Shown here: one piece after another, positions 48,813-59,264 of the stretch
Layout of the letters: every line of letters starts with the position of its first letter
Numbering within the stretch: position 1 is the first letter of the stretch
DNA from: Aurantiochytrium sp. KH105
Lineage: Eukaryota > Sar > Bigyra > Thraustochytrida > Thraustochytriidae
Length of the DNA: 64,000 nucleotides
Assembly: GCA_003116975.1 (NCBI GenBank)
Contig: BGKB01000075.1
Location: 168,299 to 232,298, forward strand
Direction: 5' to 3'
The notes under the pieces: generated by a model
Told to the model about the DNA's origin: nothing
What the model saw: the letters and a program-made list of their open reading frames with translations, nothing else
Databases searched by the model: none
Made by a program: the position numbers and the translations under genes

Positions 48813-51800
48813 CTAGCTTGTCGCGGGAGATGACGGCGGAAGCACGATGCTTCTGCGGCGAATGGCCGCGTCCTTGGCGTGCTGCGACGTGAAACTCGCC
48901 GTATTCGAGTCAGGAACAGAAATGGTCAAGGAACGCGCACCGCGCGAGCTTCCCCCCGTGGAGGGGGGCGAACCTCCCATGGATTGCAACGAACGCTTCT
49001 TCATCAGTGCCGTCGCCGTCGGCGAGAGGGCCGAAAACCTTCGGCTGCTGCTGCTCCCGCTGTTGCTGCCGCCGCCTGCGCTACGAGGCTCCTCGCCGCG
49101 CACACCCCACTTACGCGATGACTTGCCCCCGCCCCCCGCCGCCATGGGCACCAGCGGCGGTGGACTGTGATTCACGTCCAATACCTCCGAAGAAACGTCC
49201 TTGTCGCCATCGTCTTCTACGTTGAGCGCCTCTGTCGTCCCTGCAGCGGCATCCGCATCGGCGGCGGGAACAGGACTTTCGCAGTTGCCATCGTCGCTCA
49301 CCAAGGTCTCGGAACCCGTCAGGCGACGACCGTCATCCTGCGAGGACCCCTGCGCAAAAGGATCGGCATCGAGGAACTGTGATCCAATCGCGTTGAGCGA
49401 GACCGCGTCAAAGTCGCCGAGATCAAAGTCTACCGCGGGAGGTCCCGTGAGAAACTCTAGAGGAAGGCTGAACTCGCTAAAGTACAGCACCAAGTTCCAG
49501 AATACAGTAGGCTTGCGCAGACGGAACTCCTGGCAGCAAACAAAATCGATGCTGCCGTTGTGCAGAATGGAGCGCACCTCCTTTGACAAGGCCCACGGCG
49601 GCAAGAACTCGCAAAAGAGAGGAGTTCCCGCCCCGCGCGAGCCATCCCAGCCCTCGTCCGGAGAGTAAACAGTGAAAAAGGCCACAAACTTGCGCCCGCA
49701 AGCTGCGCATTCCGTGTTGTAGTCGTTCGGGTCCGTATCCCACCCACGGCGGATGTCCTCATCGCGCACGCTCTTATTGCACTGCGGACACGTCTCTCGC
49801 TCCGTATCGATTTCCAGATTCGGAAACACGTGGTCCAGGTCAAGGCGCTCCTCGGCGCCAGCAGCTCCAGACTGGCCACCGTCGCTGAGTGTTGGCGGGT
49901 CCGGCGTCGGGCGAACGCGAACAGGAATCGGCGCTTCGGCCTCGGCCGCTTCGCCAGCTCCATCCGAGGTTACCGGTGAGAGCACCTGCGGCATCGACGA
50001 CCCCAGAGCGCCATTCTTGAGATCTTCTTCCTCCTCGTTCTTGACGCCTGAAGCAGAAGGGCTTGCACTTGTCCTTGTCACAACGGGTGCCGACGTCTTC
50101 CCATTCGTCCCCGTGGCCCCGCTACTAGCTGCTCCCCCACCAAACAAAAACGACCAGCGGGACCCCTTGCGCCCACTACCAGTATCCACGCTCTGATTAC
50201 TCTCAGAATCGGCGGCGCTTGCTCCATCGTCTGTGCGCGAACGTGAACCCCAATGCTGCATCGTTCGCCGCACGTTTGGCAAAGGCGTCCCAGTGCTTGC
50301 ATACCCTCGTAGGGACTGCGGAGAGGCGCTTGCAAAACTCCCTCCGCCGCCAGAGACGGCCGGGCCAAACGAAGCTGCGTTGGTGATCGATCCAGAGGGA
50401 CCCCGGCTGTGCGTTCCTGGCGAGACCCCAGGACTCGAACCTGATATTGAAAACATGAGCGACGATCCCGAAGAAGTCGACGACGTACGCGAATGCTGAC
50501 GGGAATGCTGTTTCTTCGGGGACTGCAGCTGCCGCAAAAGGGTGCTCTTGCGACTCCGAGAATGGATGCTGCTTCCCCGCAAATGCCCAGGCCCTCGCGA
50601 CCGATGCGTCTGGCCCGATGTGCCCGATGCAAAGCTTCGGTGCGCAAGCTCTCGCATCGAGCGTTCGATTCGCTGGTTTGCTGCCTTGACCTCTTGGCGT
50701 AGCTTTTTCCAGTCCAAAATGTCCATCTTGAAAGAACGCGCATCCCCATTCATACTAAAGGACTGCACGAGGTTCGAGTAAATCTGAGAGTCCACTGTGA
50801 CGCCAGACTCGTGCATCATGCCAAGCACGCGAATCGCATGATCGGTGGCACCGCATCGTCCACAGGCGTCAATCAAAGCACGATACACGACCTCGTCGAC
50901 CTCGTTCGACCACTGCTGTGAGGTCTGAAGCACCTCAAAGGCAGTAGCAAGGTCGATCAATGAAGTCTCGGCGCGACGCGCCTCGTCCATGCTCGAGACA
51001 GACATTCGCGCCGCGCGATCGGGACTTCCGTCGCTCTCGCGCCGAGATCGTCCAAAGGAAGCAAAGGATACGCCTGAAGCCGTCGCCGCTGCCGTGTGGT
51101 CCTTCATCTTATCACCCTGCTTCAAAGCGAGACTACCATCAACGTCTACGTCGGTCAAGGTCTGCACCGACGAGGAGCTCACCACGGAGAGTCTCCCAGA
51201 CGGCATGGCAAGTCGAGCATCGTAACGCTCGAGCTCCACCGCATTTTCTGTCTGACGCCCAATCGCCGAGCAAAAGAGAATAAACCAGGTTGCATAAATG
51301 GCATCAGATGCCGACCCAAAGTCTTGATCCGCCTCACCACCTCGCGCCTTGTGTCGAAGAAGACGTGGTTTGCTTGCCAGGAGACCGTCCGCTCCGGGAT
51401 TGCCGGCCCCGGTCTCGGGCATGGGGCGAATCTCGCCAAAGAGGGCCGACCGGAGCCGCGGAAATCGCTCGTAGCCACGCTGGGGATCCGCTGGCATCCA
51501 CGATGAGGGCGGAATCGGCGTCGGCGATTGGTCTGGCCCGTTCGCAACCACGGTCTTTGAGATCGAGTATTGCCGGTCGTCTAGAAACGGCGTTTCGTTC
51601 TTCATTCCGGGAATTAGTTTTGTAAGAAAATTTCGATTAAACTTGGCCTCCAACGATTGCTCGAAAAAGACAACGTCCGCATCGTGCGCTCCATCGGGGT
51701 GTAGACGGTCGTCAATGAAACAACCAAAGTGTTGCGTGTTCACGAGCAATGCCATGAAAGTCCGCTCCGTCGCTCGCCGTCGTCGGGCCAGGAAGGCATC

Positions 51801-53249
51801 TGCATTAAACGATCCATTCGCCAAGTCGCGTTGCGCCCTTGACGCGAGCGCTCGTTTACGAGGAGAACCAGGCTTTTGCACGGGGTACACCAAAAACTCG
51901 CGATAATCGCGAAGAATTGACACAAAGAATCGGAAAAAAGCCGTTCGGACGAGCGGCCAGTTGCACGAACCATCGGGAAGCGTACACCACACGGATCGCG
52001 TTCCCGAAGCATCGAAATCAGATCCGGACTGCGCAACATTGCGCACGTGGGCCGCCGTATCGTCGTCAATCTCGTACGGCCGCGCCGCGTGGCTAATGGC
52101 CAAGTCCATGTACGGGAGTTCGTCCTCAGCCCAGGTGCGCGCGCGCTGTTCAAAAGCCGGTGCGCACTGCTGCACACGAGCCTTGAGTTTCTTCATGTCA
52201 TGAAGAGGCAGGTCCATCACGGCAAAGTCCTTTGAGCTCACAGAAACGCGATTCTTGTCCAGATCAACCACTACTGCCGTGGGCGGAATCTCGTAGCCTT
52301 CGAGCATGGCTTGATGCAAGGTGTCCTCGTGAACACCAATCAAGTACGGCAAGGGGGCTTGCATGACCATGAGCATGGCGTACGGGAGGACCGGAATATA
52401 CACGTGGCTCCACACAAACGGATACATGAGAGCGCGAAAGACCTCGCCGCACGCGGCCAAAAGACTGTACTGTGTCGATCGCATGAGAATTTGCCGTTCG
52501 GTGAGCAAAGCCGAGAACACCTTGAGCACATTGTCGAGATCCAGACACTCAAAGACTTGCTGGAAACCGATATCGGTCCATGAGATGGGATTGTTCGCGG
52601 GCGGTCGAGTAAAGGTCAGCTCAGCTGTGCCAACCTGGTATTGCACGCGGATCTTGCCGGCGGGTGGCAATGGCACCTCGGAGATAAAGTTGCTCACAGC
52701 GCGCTCCAGGGGCTGGTTCACGGGGCTAATAGATAATCGGTACAATTCCGTGAGAAAGGAGCGAAACTGACTGCGAAAAGGCCAGTGCGAGAGTAGACAG
52801 AGACACTTGGGAGCATGGTACAGCTTTCCACTTGCCGCCATGTCCACCGTGTACAAGTCGCGGTCAATGGGCTCAAAGATCATGAGCACAAAGCCAAAGA
52901 TGTGCGCGCCATTTTCCCCTGTGCTCACAAATTCGTAAAAGCGTGGCATCTCCATGTGTTCGAGACAGCGCACGCCGCCCTCGGGAAAGCAAAACATCGA
53001 GACTCCGCTCGGGAACGGCGCGTCCGGATGGTCCGTCTCTGGATATCTGCTCAAGACACTGATCTGATAGACAGTTTCGAGCGTCGGATCGTGCGCCGTG
53101 TCCTCCCCATCCTCTGTGTCGCCGTCCGTGGCTACATCCTGGGGGCTCCCTGGGCTCGCCTCCTCAGCTATTTGCAGGCCCTCCTGGTCGTCGATGCCCA
53201 CGACGAGAAAGTACTCGAGGAGTCGCCGCGTCGGATTGTTATTGTTCAT
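48813..53249 (-). CDS. DENND4-like DENN-domain protein with PPR and zinc-ribbon motifs
   Basis: A 1478-residue protein. The N-terminal tripartite DENN module occupies about residues 1-560: uDENN with RRLLEYFLVVG and PFPSGVSMFCFPEGG; cDENN with LLTERQILMRSTQYSLL and PFVWSHVYIPVLP; and dDENN. DENN modules activate Rab GTPases. A PPR-like helical pair follows at about 780-850 (YRALIDACGRCGATDHAIRVL), as in vertebrate DENND4. A long Ser/Gly-rich linker comes next, and then a CPQC/CAAC zinc ribbon (about 1155-1185). The part after it includes LYFSEFSLPLEFL, also like the C-terminal region of DENND4. DENND4 proteins act on Rab10 in vesicle trafficking; the substrate here is unknown. The ATG at 53249 is the first in frame. 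Confidence 0.82.
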   Translation of the reverse strand: MNNNNPTRRLLEYFLVVGIDDQEGLQIAEEASPGSPQDVATDGDTEDGEDTAHDPTLETVYQISVLSRYPETDHPDAPFPSGVSMFCFPEGGVRCLEHMEMPRFYEFVSTGENGAHIFGFVLMIFEPIDRDLYTVDMAASGKLYHAPKCLCLLSHWPFRSQFRSFLTELYRLSISPVNQPLERAVSNFISEVPLPPAGKIRVQYQVGTAELTFTRPPANNPISWTDIGFQQVFECLDLDNVLKVFSALLTERQILMRSTQYSLLAACGEVFRALMYPFVWSHVYIPVLPYAMLMVMQAPLPYLIGVHEDTLHQAMLEGYEIPPTAVVVDLDKNRVSVSSKDFAVMDLPLHDMKKLKARVQQCAPAFEQRARTWAEDELPYMDLAISHAARPYEIDDDTAAHVRNVAQSGSDFDASGTRSVWCTLPDGSCNWPLVRTAFFRFFVSILRDYREFLVYPVQKPGSPRKRALASRAQRDLANGSFNADAFLARRRRATERTFMALLVNTQHFGCFIDDRLHPDGAHDADVVFFEQSLEAKFNRNFLTKLIPGMKNETPFLDDRQYSISKTVVANGPDQSPTPIPPSSWMPADPQRGYERFPRLRSALFGEIRPMPETGAGNPGADGLLASKPRLLRHKARGGEADQDFGSASDAIYATWFILFCSAIGRQTENAVELERYDARLAMPSGRLSVVSSSSVQTLTDVDVDGSLALKQGDKMKDHTAAATASGVSFASFGRSRRESDGSPDRAARMSVSSMDEARRAETSLIDLATAFEVLQTSQQWSNEVDEVVYRALIDACGRCGATDHAIRVLGMMHESGVTVDSQIYSNLVQSFSMNGDARSFKMDILDWKKLRQEVKAANQRIERSMRELAHRSFASGTSGQTHRSRGPGHLRGSSIHSRSRKSTLLRQLQSPKKQHSRQHSRTSSTSSGSSLMFSISGSSPGVSPGTHSRGPSGSITNAASFGPAVSGGGGSFASASPQSLRGYASTGTPLPNVRRTMQHWGSRSRTDDGASAADSESNQSVDTGSGRKGSRWSFLFGGGAASSGATGTNGKTSAPVVTRTSASPSASGVKNEEEEDLKNGALGSSMPQVLSPVTSDGAGEAAEAEAPIPVRVRPTPDPPTLSDGGQSGAAGAEERLDLDHVFPNLEIDTERETCPQCNKSVRDEDIRRGWDTDPNDYNTECAACGRKFVAFFTVYSPDEGWDGSRGAGTPLFCEFLPPWALSKEVRSILHNGSIDFVCCQEFRLRKPTVFWNLVLYFSEFSLPLEFLTGPPAVDFDLGDFDAVSLNAIGSQFLDADPFAQGSSQDDGRRLTGSETLVSDDGNCESPVPAADADAAAGTTEALNVEDDGDKDVSSEVLDVNHSPPPLVPMAAGGGGKSSRKWGVRGEEPRSAGGGSNSGSSSSRRFSALSPTATALMKKRSLQSMGGSPPSTGGSSRGARSLTISVPDSNTASFTSQHAKDAAIRRRSIVLPPSSPATS

Positions 53250-53648
53250 GCTACCGACGTCGCCTCGCTCCCAACGCAGGGACGAGACTTGCCGCGCCAG
53301 GTCACCGCGGCACGTTCACTTCTGCCGCGTCGCCCGCCGTCCTCCCCGCTCGCCGGCGGGCCCGTCGTGGGCCTCGAGTCGAGCGAGCGAGCGAGCGAGC
53401 TCGGCTCGCGCGCACAACAGATGCCCGAGATGACCGAGATGTCGAGCCAAAGTCAGCAAAGTCAAGGAGTCGAGGCTGGAAAGGTCCTCCGCCGCTCGCG
53501 GCCGGGACCCCGCCGGCCTCGCGCGGGGCCTGCGCGCGCGCGCCTCGCGCTCGCTCGCTCCGCCGCCGCGCAGACGGACGAACTGACCGCCCGGATCCGC
53601 GCGGCGGGACCGCCCGGGGCAGGAAACGCCCGCCCCGCGCCCGCTTGC

Positions 53649-53651
53649 TCG

Positions 53652-53695
<44 letters not shown>

Positions 53696-53697
53696 CG
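53649..53697. repeat. CTGC tetranucleotide repeat
   Basis: About twelve near-perfect CTGC units. Confidence 0.95.
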
Positions 53698-53925
53698 AGG
53701 GGCGCGCGCGCGCTGGCCTGCGAGAGGGCGCGCGGCGGAGAGCGCGGGCCTCCGAGCGCGGCCGTCGAGCGCGGCAGTCGGCGCGAGGAGCGCGCGCGGA
53801 TTCTGCTTTGCTCGCTTGGTCGCTCTTGCCCGCCCGCCGGGCGATCTGACTGAGAAAGTGGCCAGCGAAGGGGACCGAGCCGTGTCTACGATGGAGTCTA
53901 CGTTGGAGAGGCCCACGGAGGCGGA

Positions 53926-53978
53926 GATGGGATGGAGATGGAGATGGAGGTGGAGATGGAGATGGAGATGGAGAGGGA
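53926..53978. repeat. GGAGAT hexanucleotide repeat
   Basis: About eight GGAGAT units with one GGAGGT and one GAGAGG variant. Confidence 0.9.
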
Positions 53979-54396
53979 GAGGGCGGGGAGCGCGAGGGGG
54001 CGGGGCGCGATCCGCGGCACGCGGAGGAATGGCCTGGTCGGCGATGGCAGCGGGAGCGAGTGCCCCGGGAGGCGCTCGAGCACCGGGAGATAATGACGTG
54101 TACGTGTGTGTGTGCACGGGTGCGGCGGAGAGAGGGAGGGGCACGTGCACGAGCACGTGCACCTTCCGACAAGACGGGCGCGTTCAAGACTTGCTCGGAA
54201 AAAGTTGAAGAGCAACAGCAGCAATAATGAGCTGAGCAGCAGCACCACCACCACCAGCAGCAGCACCAGCACCAGCAGGAGGAGGTGCAAGCGGGATATG
54301 TGCAGCCTATACCTCGTAGAAGTTAGTGTGCAAGAGGTAAAGATGGCATCATCATGATTGGTTCATACTGGTCAAACATTGTATACTATACAGTAA

Positions 54397-56475
54397 TCAG
54401 AAGAGCAAAGCAAGAAGTCCAAGAACACAGAAAGCCAAAGATGAGACGGGCAGAGCGTGCCCGGACGAAGGGACGATATCGCTATCGTCGCCGCTCTGGC
54501 CAGGCAAGGACGATCCTGAATCGTACTCATCATCGTCATCATCTCCAGTCTCGTTCGACTTTTCTGGAGGTGACTCCGTCGGTGCAATCGTTGGAGCCCC
54601 GGTCGGGGCCTCGGTCGGAGACTTCGTTGGGTAGGCCGTTGGGGCTCGCGAAGGATACGGCGTATTGGTGGGTTCTTGTGTTGGCTGGAGCGTAGGTCGC
54701 GACGTCGGATACGAGGTGGGCTGATTCGTTGGGCTCAATGTCGGACTCAACGTTGGAGCCTTGGTGGGGTACTTTGTGGGAGCCATGGTGGGTGCCAACG
54801 TGTAGATCCCTAATAGACCTGTATCGTTGGCCCCAGGTAGAATGCGATGGCTCGCAACGAGATCAGCCGCCCGTCTGAGCTTGGAGTTCGTCGCGATGTT
54901 GTCGTACTCGTCGTTAATGTTGTGCATCTCCGGAGTGTAGTCGTCGGGCAAGAGGTCCGACCGGGTCAGATTCTCGTCAACTTGAATCCATCCTGCTTTT
55001 TCGTCCGTCATGCTCAAATTCAAATCAGAACGCGCGGTCCACTCCACGCGATTCTGAAGATTGCTACCAAAGCTAACAGAAACATCGCAGTTCGTGTGTT
55101 CCCCGATCACACCTTGGTCGTGCCAGCAGAGCTCATGATACAAGTAGTCATGCAAATCTTTGACGGTAGAATCGCCCTGCTGGTCACTTGCGAGCAAGAC
55201 AGACGCAAAGGAGACGCCGTTGAATTGCACAGGGTGCGACTTCGGGTCAATCCCGGCGAGCTCCACGAGCGTGGGGGCCAAATCCGACATTTGCACTGCT
55301 TGTTGTCCGAGATATGCACCTCCTGTGATTACGCCGGGCCACCGGAAGAGGTTGGGCACGCGCAACGAGCCTTCAAAGAGCTGACGCTTGTAGCCTCTAA
55401 ACTCCGCGTTGGCGTGCATTGGACTGTCCAGGATGAGCGACCATTCGCTTTCCGAATCAGCAATATTGATGGCGGGTCCATTGTCGCTAAGTACGATAAA
55501 GAGCGTGTCGTTTGCGATGCCTAGTGCATCAAGCTTACTCGCGAGTTCGCCAATTTGCTGGTCAAGGTGGTTGGTCACTGCGGACCCTAGCGCGGCCATT
55601 TTATCCAAGTATCCATCTTGGCCCTCGTAGTCAAAGCATTGGTCGCAGTCGCTCGGCCCATCGTACGACTGAATGGGCATGATATTTCCGTCCTGCGAGC
55701 TCACGCCTCCACCATCGTGTGGGATCTGGCTCGAGTAGAACAAAAAGAAGGGCGTGTTTTCCGAGTCCACGGCCGCGTCCTCAAGCCAGGCCATAGCTTG
55801 TTTGTGAAGCACGTCAGGCACGTAGTCACAAACGCGTGTTGCGTTGAGGTTGCAGATGCTTAGCTCCAAGTCGCCATCCGTGACACCATAGTTGTTAGGC
55901 GTATACGCTGTGGTGTAAAAAGCGTCGGTGCCGTTGTCCTCGTACAGGTATTCTGCAAAGTATCGCTGGGCAGACTTGTGCGTTTGCTTGCCGAGGAAGT
56001 AGTCAAACCCGCACTCCTTGGGCCGTTCCTGGAATCCCCACTTTCCGAAGCCTGCCGTGCGATATCCGACCAAGGACAGAATCTCGGCAAAGACGAACTC
56101 GTTGTTCGACTTGAGGTACTGATCGACCCCATCGCCCTGATTTCCGCGCACGCGCGAGTACTTGGAGCCAATGCTGATCCCCGTCAGCATGGCATAGCGA
56201 GAAGGCCCACACACGGAGGAGTCTGCGTAGAAGCGAGCAAACGCAAAAGACTCTTCGGATAGAGCGTATAGATTATCTGTTCGGACGGGAGTGTCCGTGT
56301 CCGGGTCATACTCGCCGATTTCTCGACTTTGTCTCGTGTCAACCTGCCCAATGCCCAGGTCGTCGGCCAACACGAGGACAATGTTGGGCTTGGTCGTTCT
56401 TGCTTGAACATGTGCAGACATGTAGCAGGACGCGAGTACGCCAAGTGCGACGCCAATGTGACGTGCCCATCGCAT
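54397..56475 (-). CDS. Secreted sulfatase with Pro-Thr stalk, probably GPI-anchored
   Basis: 692 residues from the ATG at 56475, which gives a clean signal peptide (about 1-25). The sulfatase domain (about 28-540) starts with PNIVLVLADDLG, including metal-binding Asp38-Asp39. The formylglycine site is CGPSR (Cys89-Arg93) within SSVCGPSRYAMLTG. Further conserved pieces are GFGKWG, FLFYSSQIPHDGGG and LSDNGP, plus a late DLAPTLVELAGI. The enzyme hydrolyses sulfate esters, most likely on extracellular or wall glycans. Residues about 558-636 are a PTxxPT stalk like that of the 7TM receptor. After an acidic stretch the protein ends in a hydrophobic segment with no basic tail (SSLAFCVLGLLALLF), the pattern of a GPI-attachment signal. 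An upstream ATG at 56541 would add 22 residues and bury the signal peptide. Confidence 0.88.
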   Translation of the reverse strand: MRWARHIGVALGVLASCYMSAHVQARTTKPNIVLVLADDLGIGQVDTRQSREIGEYDPDTDTPVRTDNLYALSEESFAFARFYADSSVCGPSRYAMLTGISIGSKYSRVRGNQGDGVDQYLKSNNEFVFAEILSLVGYRTAGFGKWGFQERPKECGFDYFLGKQTHKSAQRYFAEYLYEDNGTDAFYTTAYTPNNYGVTDGDLELSICNLNATRVCDYVPDVLHKQAMAWLEDAAVDSENTPFFLFYSSQIPHDGGGVSSQDGNIMPIQSYDGPSDCDQCFDYEGQDGYLDKMAALGSAVTNHLDQQIGELASKLDALGIANDTLFIVLSDNGPAINIADSESEWSLILDSPMHANAEFRGYKRQLFEGSLRVPNLFRWPGVITGGAYLGQQAVQMSDLAPTLVELAGIDPKSHPVQFNGVSFASVLLASDQQGDSTVKDLHDYLYHELCWHDQGVIGEHTNCDVSVSFGSNLQNRVEWTARSDLNLSMTDEKAGWIQVDENLTRSDLLPDDYTPEMHNINDEYDNIATNSKLRRAADLVASHRILPGANDTGLLGIYTLAPTMAPTKYPTKAPTLSPTLSPTNQPTSYPTSRPTLQPTQEPTNTPYPSRAPTAYPTKSPTEAPTGAPTIAPTESPPEKSNETGDDDDDEYDSGSSLPGQSGDDSDIVPSSGHALPVSSLAFCVLGLLALLF
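54570..54800. repeat. Pro-Thr coding repeat in sulfatase
   Basis: About twenty three- or four-residue PTxxP units on the minus strand (for example APTMAPTKYPTKAPT), forming the stalk between the catalytic domain and the C-terminal anchor. Confidence 0.9.
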
Positions 56476-59264
56476 GGGCTGTGCGGGCCGCGGCTCCCGT
56501 GGGCGTCGCCGCCCAGCGCCGCTGGCGTCGAGCTGCCACATCTTCACGTGACGCTCGATCGTTCGCTGCTTGCGAGTGGCTGGGCTCTCCGCGCTCTCCT
56601 GGCTCCGGTGGTACTGCTCTTCTTGATGGCGCGCCGACGCCCTCGCACACGCAGGATAGACCCAAAGGCAATGGGCTGGACGCCTGGTCTTTGGCGCCTC
56701 GTTCGCAGCTCGATTTTTGGTTTGGGCTTGCTCTACTTGCTTGCCCGATCGCTCCCTCTGATCGCAGTTTGCTCATCATCGGCCTCTGGCAGACCGTGCC
56801 GTGATGAGCCTGAGCGCGTGCCAGACATTGATAAGCAGCGGGCTTTTTTCTTTCTCTTTTTTAGTTCCTTTTTCTTTCCATTATTTTTTTTAGCTGGCCG
56901 TGCCAGCTGAAAAGGTCAAGGCAATGTGGAGCGAATTTCCTTTTTTTTTTACCTCAACTTGAAGTGGATGGCGAGTCGGCCCGCCCCCGCCATCATGATG
57001 GCCGGCTTCGCACTTGACATGGATGAGGAAAGAAGAGGCCGGAGGAAGAAAAGAAGTCCAAGTTGCCAAGCCTAAACTTGATTGACCACAACTTCTGGCT
57101 GCACCATGAACTTTGGTGGGCTGAAAACCTTTTTTTCATCAATGGCAGTGGGATGCCGTGCCGCGCCGCCACTCGCCGCCACCTTAGCAGAGCGCGCTCG
57201 ACGAGCCAAGTGAGGGCCAACCTCTCTCTCTCTCTCTCTCTCCCTCTCTCTCTTTCTCTGTGCTGGGTGGCCCGAGCGAGCATGCTCATCCTCTATCGAC
57301 CAGCCCGAGCCCGCGCCGGCTGCCGGCTGCAGGGCCCGAGAGATGTGGCCGATGAGCGATACAGTCCGCGCTTTATTTAGTAATAGTATACTAGACGGAT
57401 GCTGCGAAGAACCACTCGCGTTGACACTGAAAAAATGGAGCGCCATCATTTTTTTTCCCTTTCTTTTATAATTTTTATAATTTTCCTTTTTCTTTTCTTT
57501 ATTCTCTCTCTCACTCTCTCTAAAACAATTCAGCCGGTCAGACTCGAGGCCGAATCCAATGTGCCATGGGATGCGGAAAACCTGGAAAGCCGGCAAAAGC
57601 CAAAGCCGCCTCGCTCGCAGTTTCCCCTTTCAAGCTCGTGATCGTCGTCATCGTCGTCGAGTCCATCTGGATGCAACGCGAAAAATTGCCCACCGAAACA
57701 AGCGATCCTACCCTGGAGAGAGAATGACTCCCGGCAATACGCAGGTCATGCGAGCTCTCCAAACCGACCGCTTGAGCAGGATCATTCCAACCCAAGGAAA
57801 CCCAGGGGCGGGTGACGCCGTGCCTCGGTTGGGATGCCGATCTCTGCACACGACGCACGTAAGCGGCATCAGGCTTGTTGCCGGCCCCTTTGCTTCGGGG
57901 CTTCCCGACATCTACCTTGACCGGTCGCTCTACGGCCAGCAGTCAGGTCTTGGACAGGCAGGACAGGGTCCTTGGCTGGCCACACCAGCTGTGCGGGACT
58001 TTTGGGAGGCATGAAGCGGGTCTTACTGCTGTCACACGCCGTGTCGCTATCATTGTCCCCATAAAGGCACACGCTCCCGCGCCTATTGAGCGGTCGCGTG
58101 TAGCCGCCACGCCTGCCGCAGCTCGGAAGTATTTTGTGTACAAGAAGCAGGCCTGTATCTGCAGAGGCTGGTTGGCCGGCCTGGCTGCCTGACTGCCTGA
58201 CTGCCTGGCTGGAAGCGGCCGGTGCGGCAGCGCATCATCGCCCAGCACCGCCCATGAGGGCGCCACTATTGCTCATGCGAAGAAGAAAAGAAAAGAAAGG
58301 GAGGAAGGGAGACGGGAGGAAGGGAAGAAGGGGGCTGATCACTGATCGCTGAGAGTCGAGCAGACGAAAATGCAGAGGGTCAGCAGCGGGCTGGAGTGCA
58401 TTCCTCTTCGAGACCGGTCGCCCGCCGTTCTGCTCCGACAACAGCAAAATGTATGTAGACCGCTGCCGCAGCTGTTCGCTGCAGCTGGCCGGTCGCCCGC
58501 CGGCGTCTCTGTTTCGGGGTGGTCTACTGAACCTGAGACTTCCCTCCACCGCTGAGCGTCTTGTACACTTACATTCACGCTCACGTACGTGCAAACACGG
58601 CTGCGGTGTGCACGCGCGTTCAAACAAGCGTGCCAAGCAAATGATGAGTGGATCGACAGAGTCACGTCTCGGTAAGCGGCTATCGAGTGAAGCGCATGAC
58701 AGCCAATGACTGTGACTGTGACCAAGGCTTGCTGCCTCTGCTGCTGCAAGCCATGCCATTCTTACCCGCAGCCGGCAGCGGCTGCGGCTTCCCAGAGTAT
58801 ATGCTTTTAAAGTCTAGGCTAGGCCCAGAGAGCCTAGAGGAAATCCATCTACCCATCCCCTCTGAAAATGTAGGAGACTAATGAAAGGAATGAGACGAAA
58901 GCAGATATCTGAGGATGCGTGCAATCCCGGTCGTGACACAAAAAGCCTGCCGACGGCAGCGGCAACGCATCAAGCTGTTTCAGTCCTAAAGGTTGACTTG
59001 TTGTCGCTTGCTCGTTTCAAAAGATATCAAAGCCGAGAGAATGGACCTCTCCAACCCTTGCCATCGTCCACAACGAATATTGGCACATTCAGAACTTGCA
59101 AACGCGTGATGCACACTCTTCTCTGATGATGCTCGCAATGCCAGTTGCAGTGGTAGTGGCAATCTGCAGCTGATGGCGATGCAGAGTCATGCTATAAAGT
59201 CAATTTTTCAGAAACACTATCGAATATGGAAACGAGATTTGCCCTCATGCTGATGTGTGGTCCA
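56476..59264. other. Gene-free stretch upstream of the sulfatase
   Basis: 2.8 kb with no frame I would call a gene; the best candidate (57559-58014 plus) has no recognisable features. It contains a CT run (57219-57262), T-rich tracts (56845-56955 and 57440-57510) and CTGCCTGA repeats (about 58185-58210). Composition is less GC-rich than other gaps. Confidence 0.55.

Larger units (their letters stand above)
53250..54396. other. Intergenic region with CTGC and GGAGAT repeats
   Basis: Upstream of the DENN gene. Repeats: CTGC (53649-53697), GGAGAT hexanucleotides (53926-53978) and CAGCAC/CAGCAG (54235-54283). No credible gene; the overlapping Arg/Pro-rich frames are repeat translations. Confidence 0.6.

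Noticed and set aside
57559-58014. 151-codon plus-strand frame upstream of BCAS2
   Set aside because: No recognisable motif or start context, and composition is similar to other random frames in this gap.
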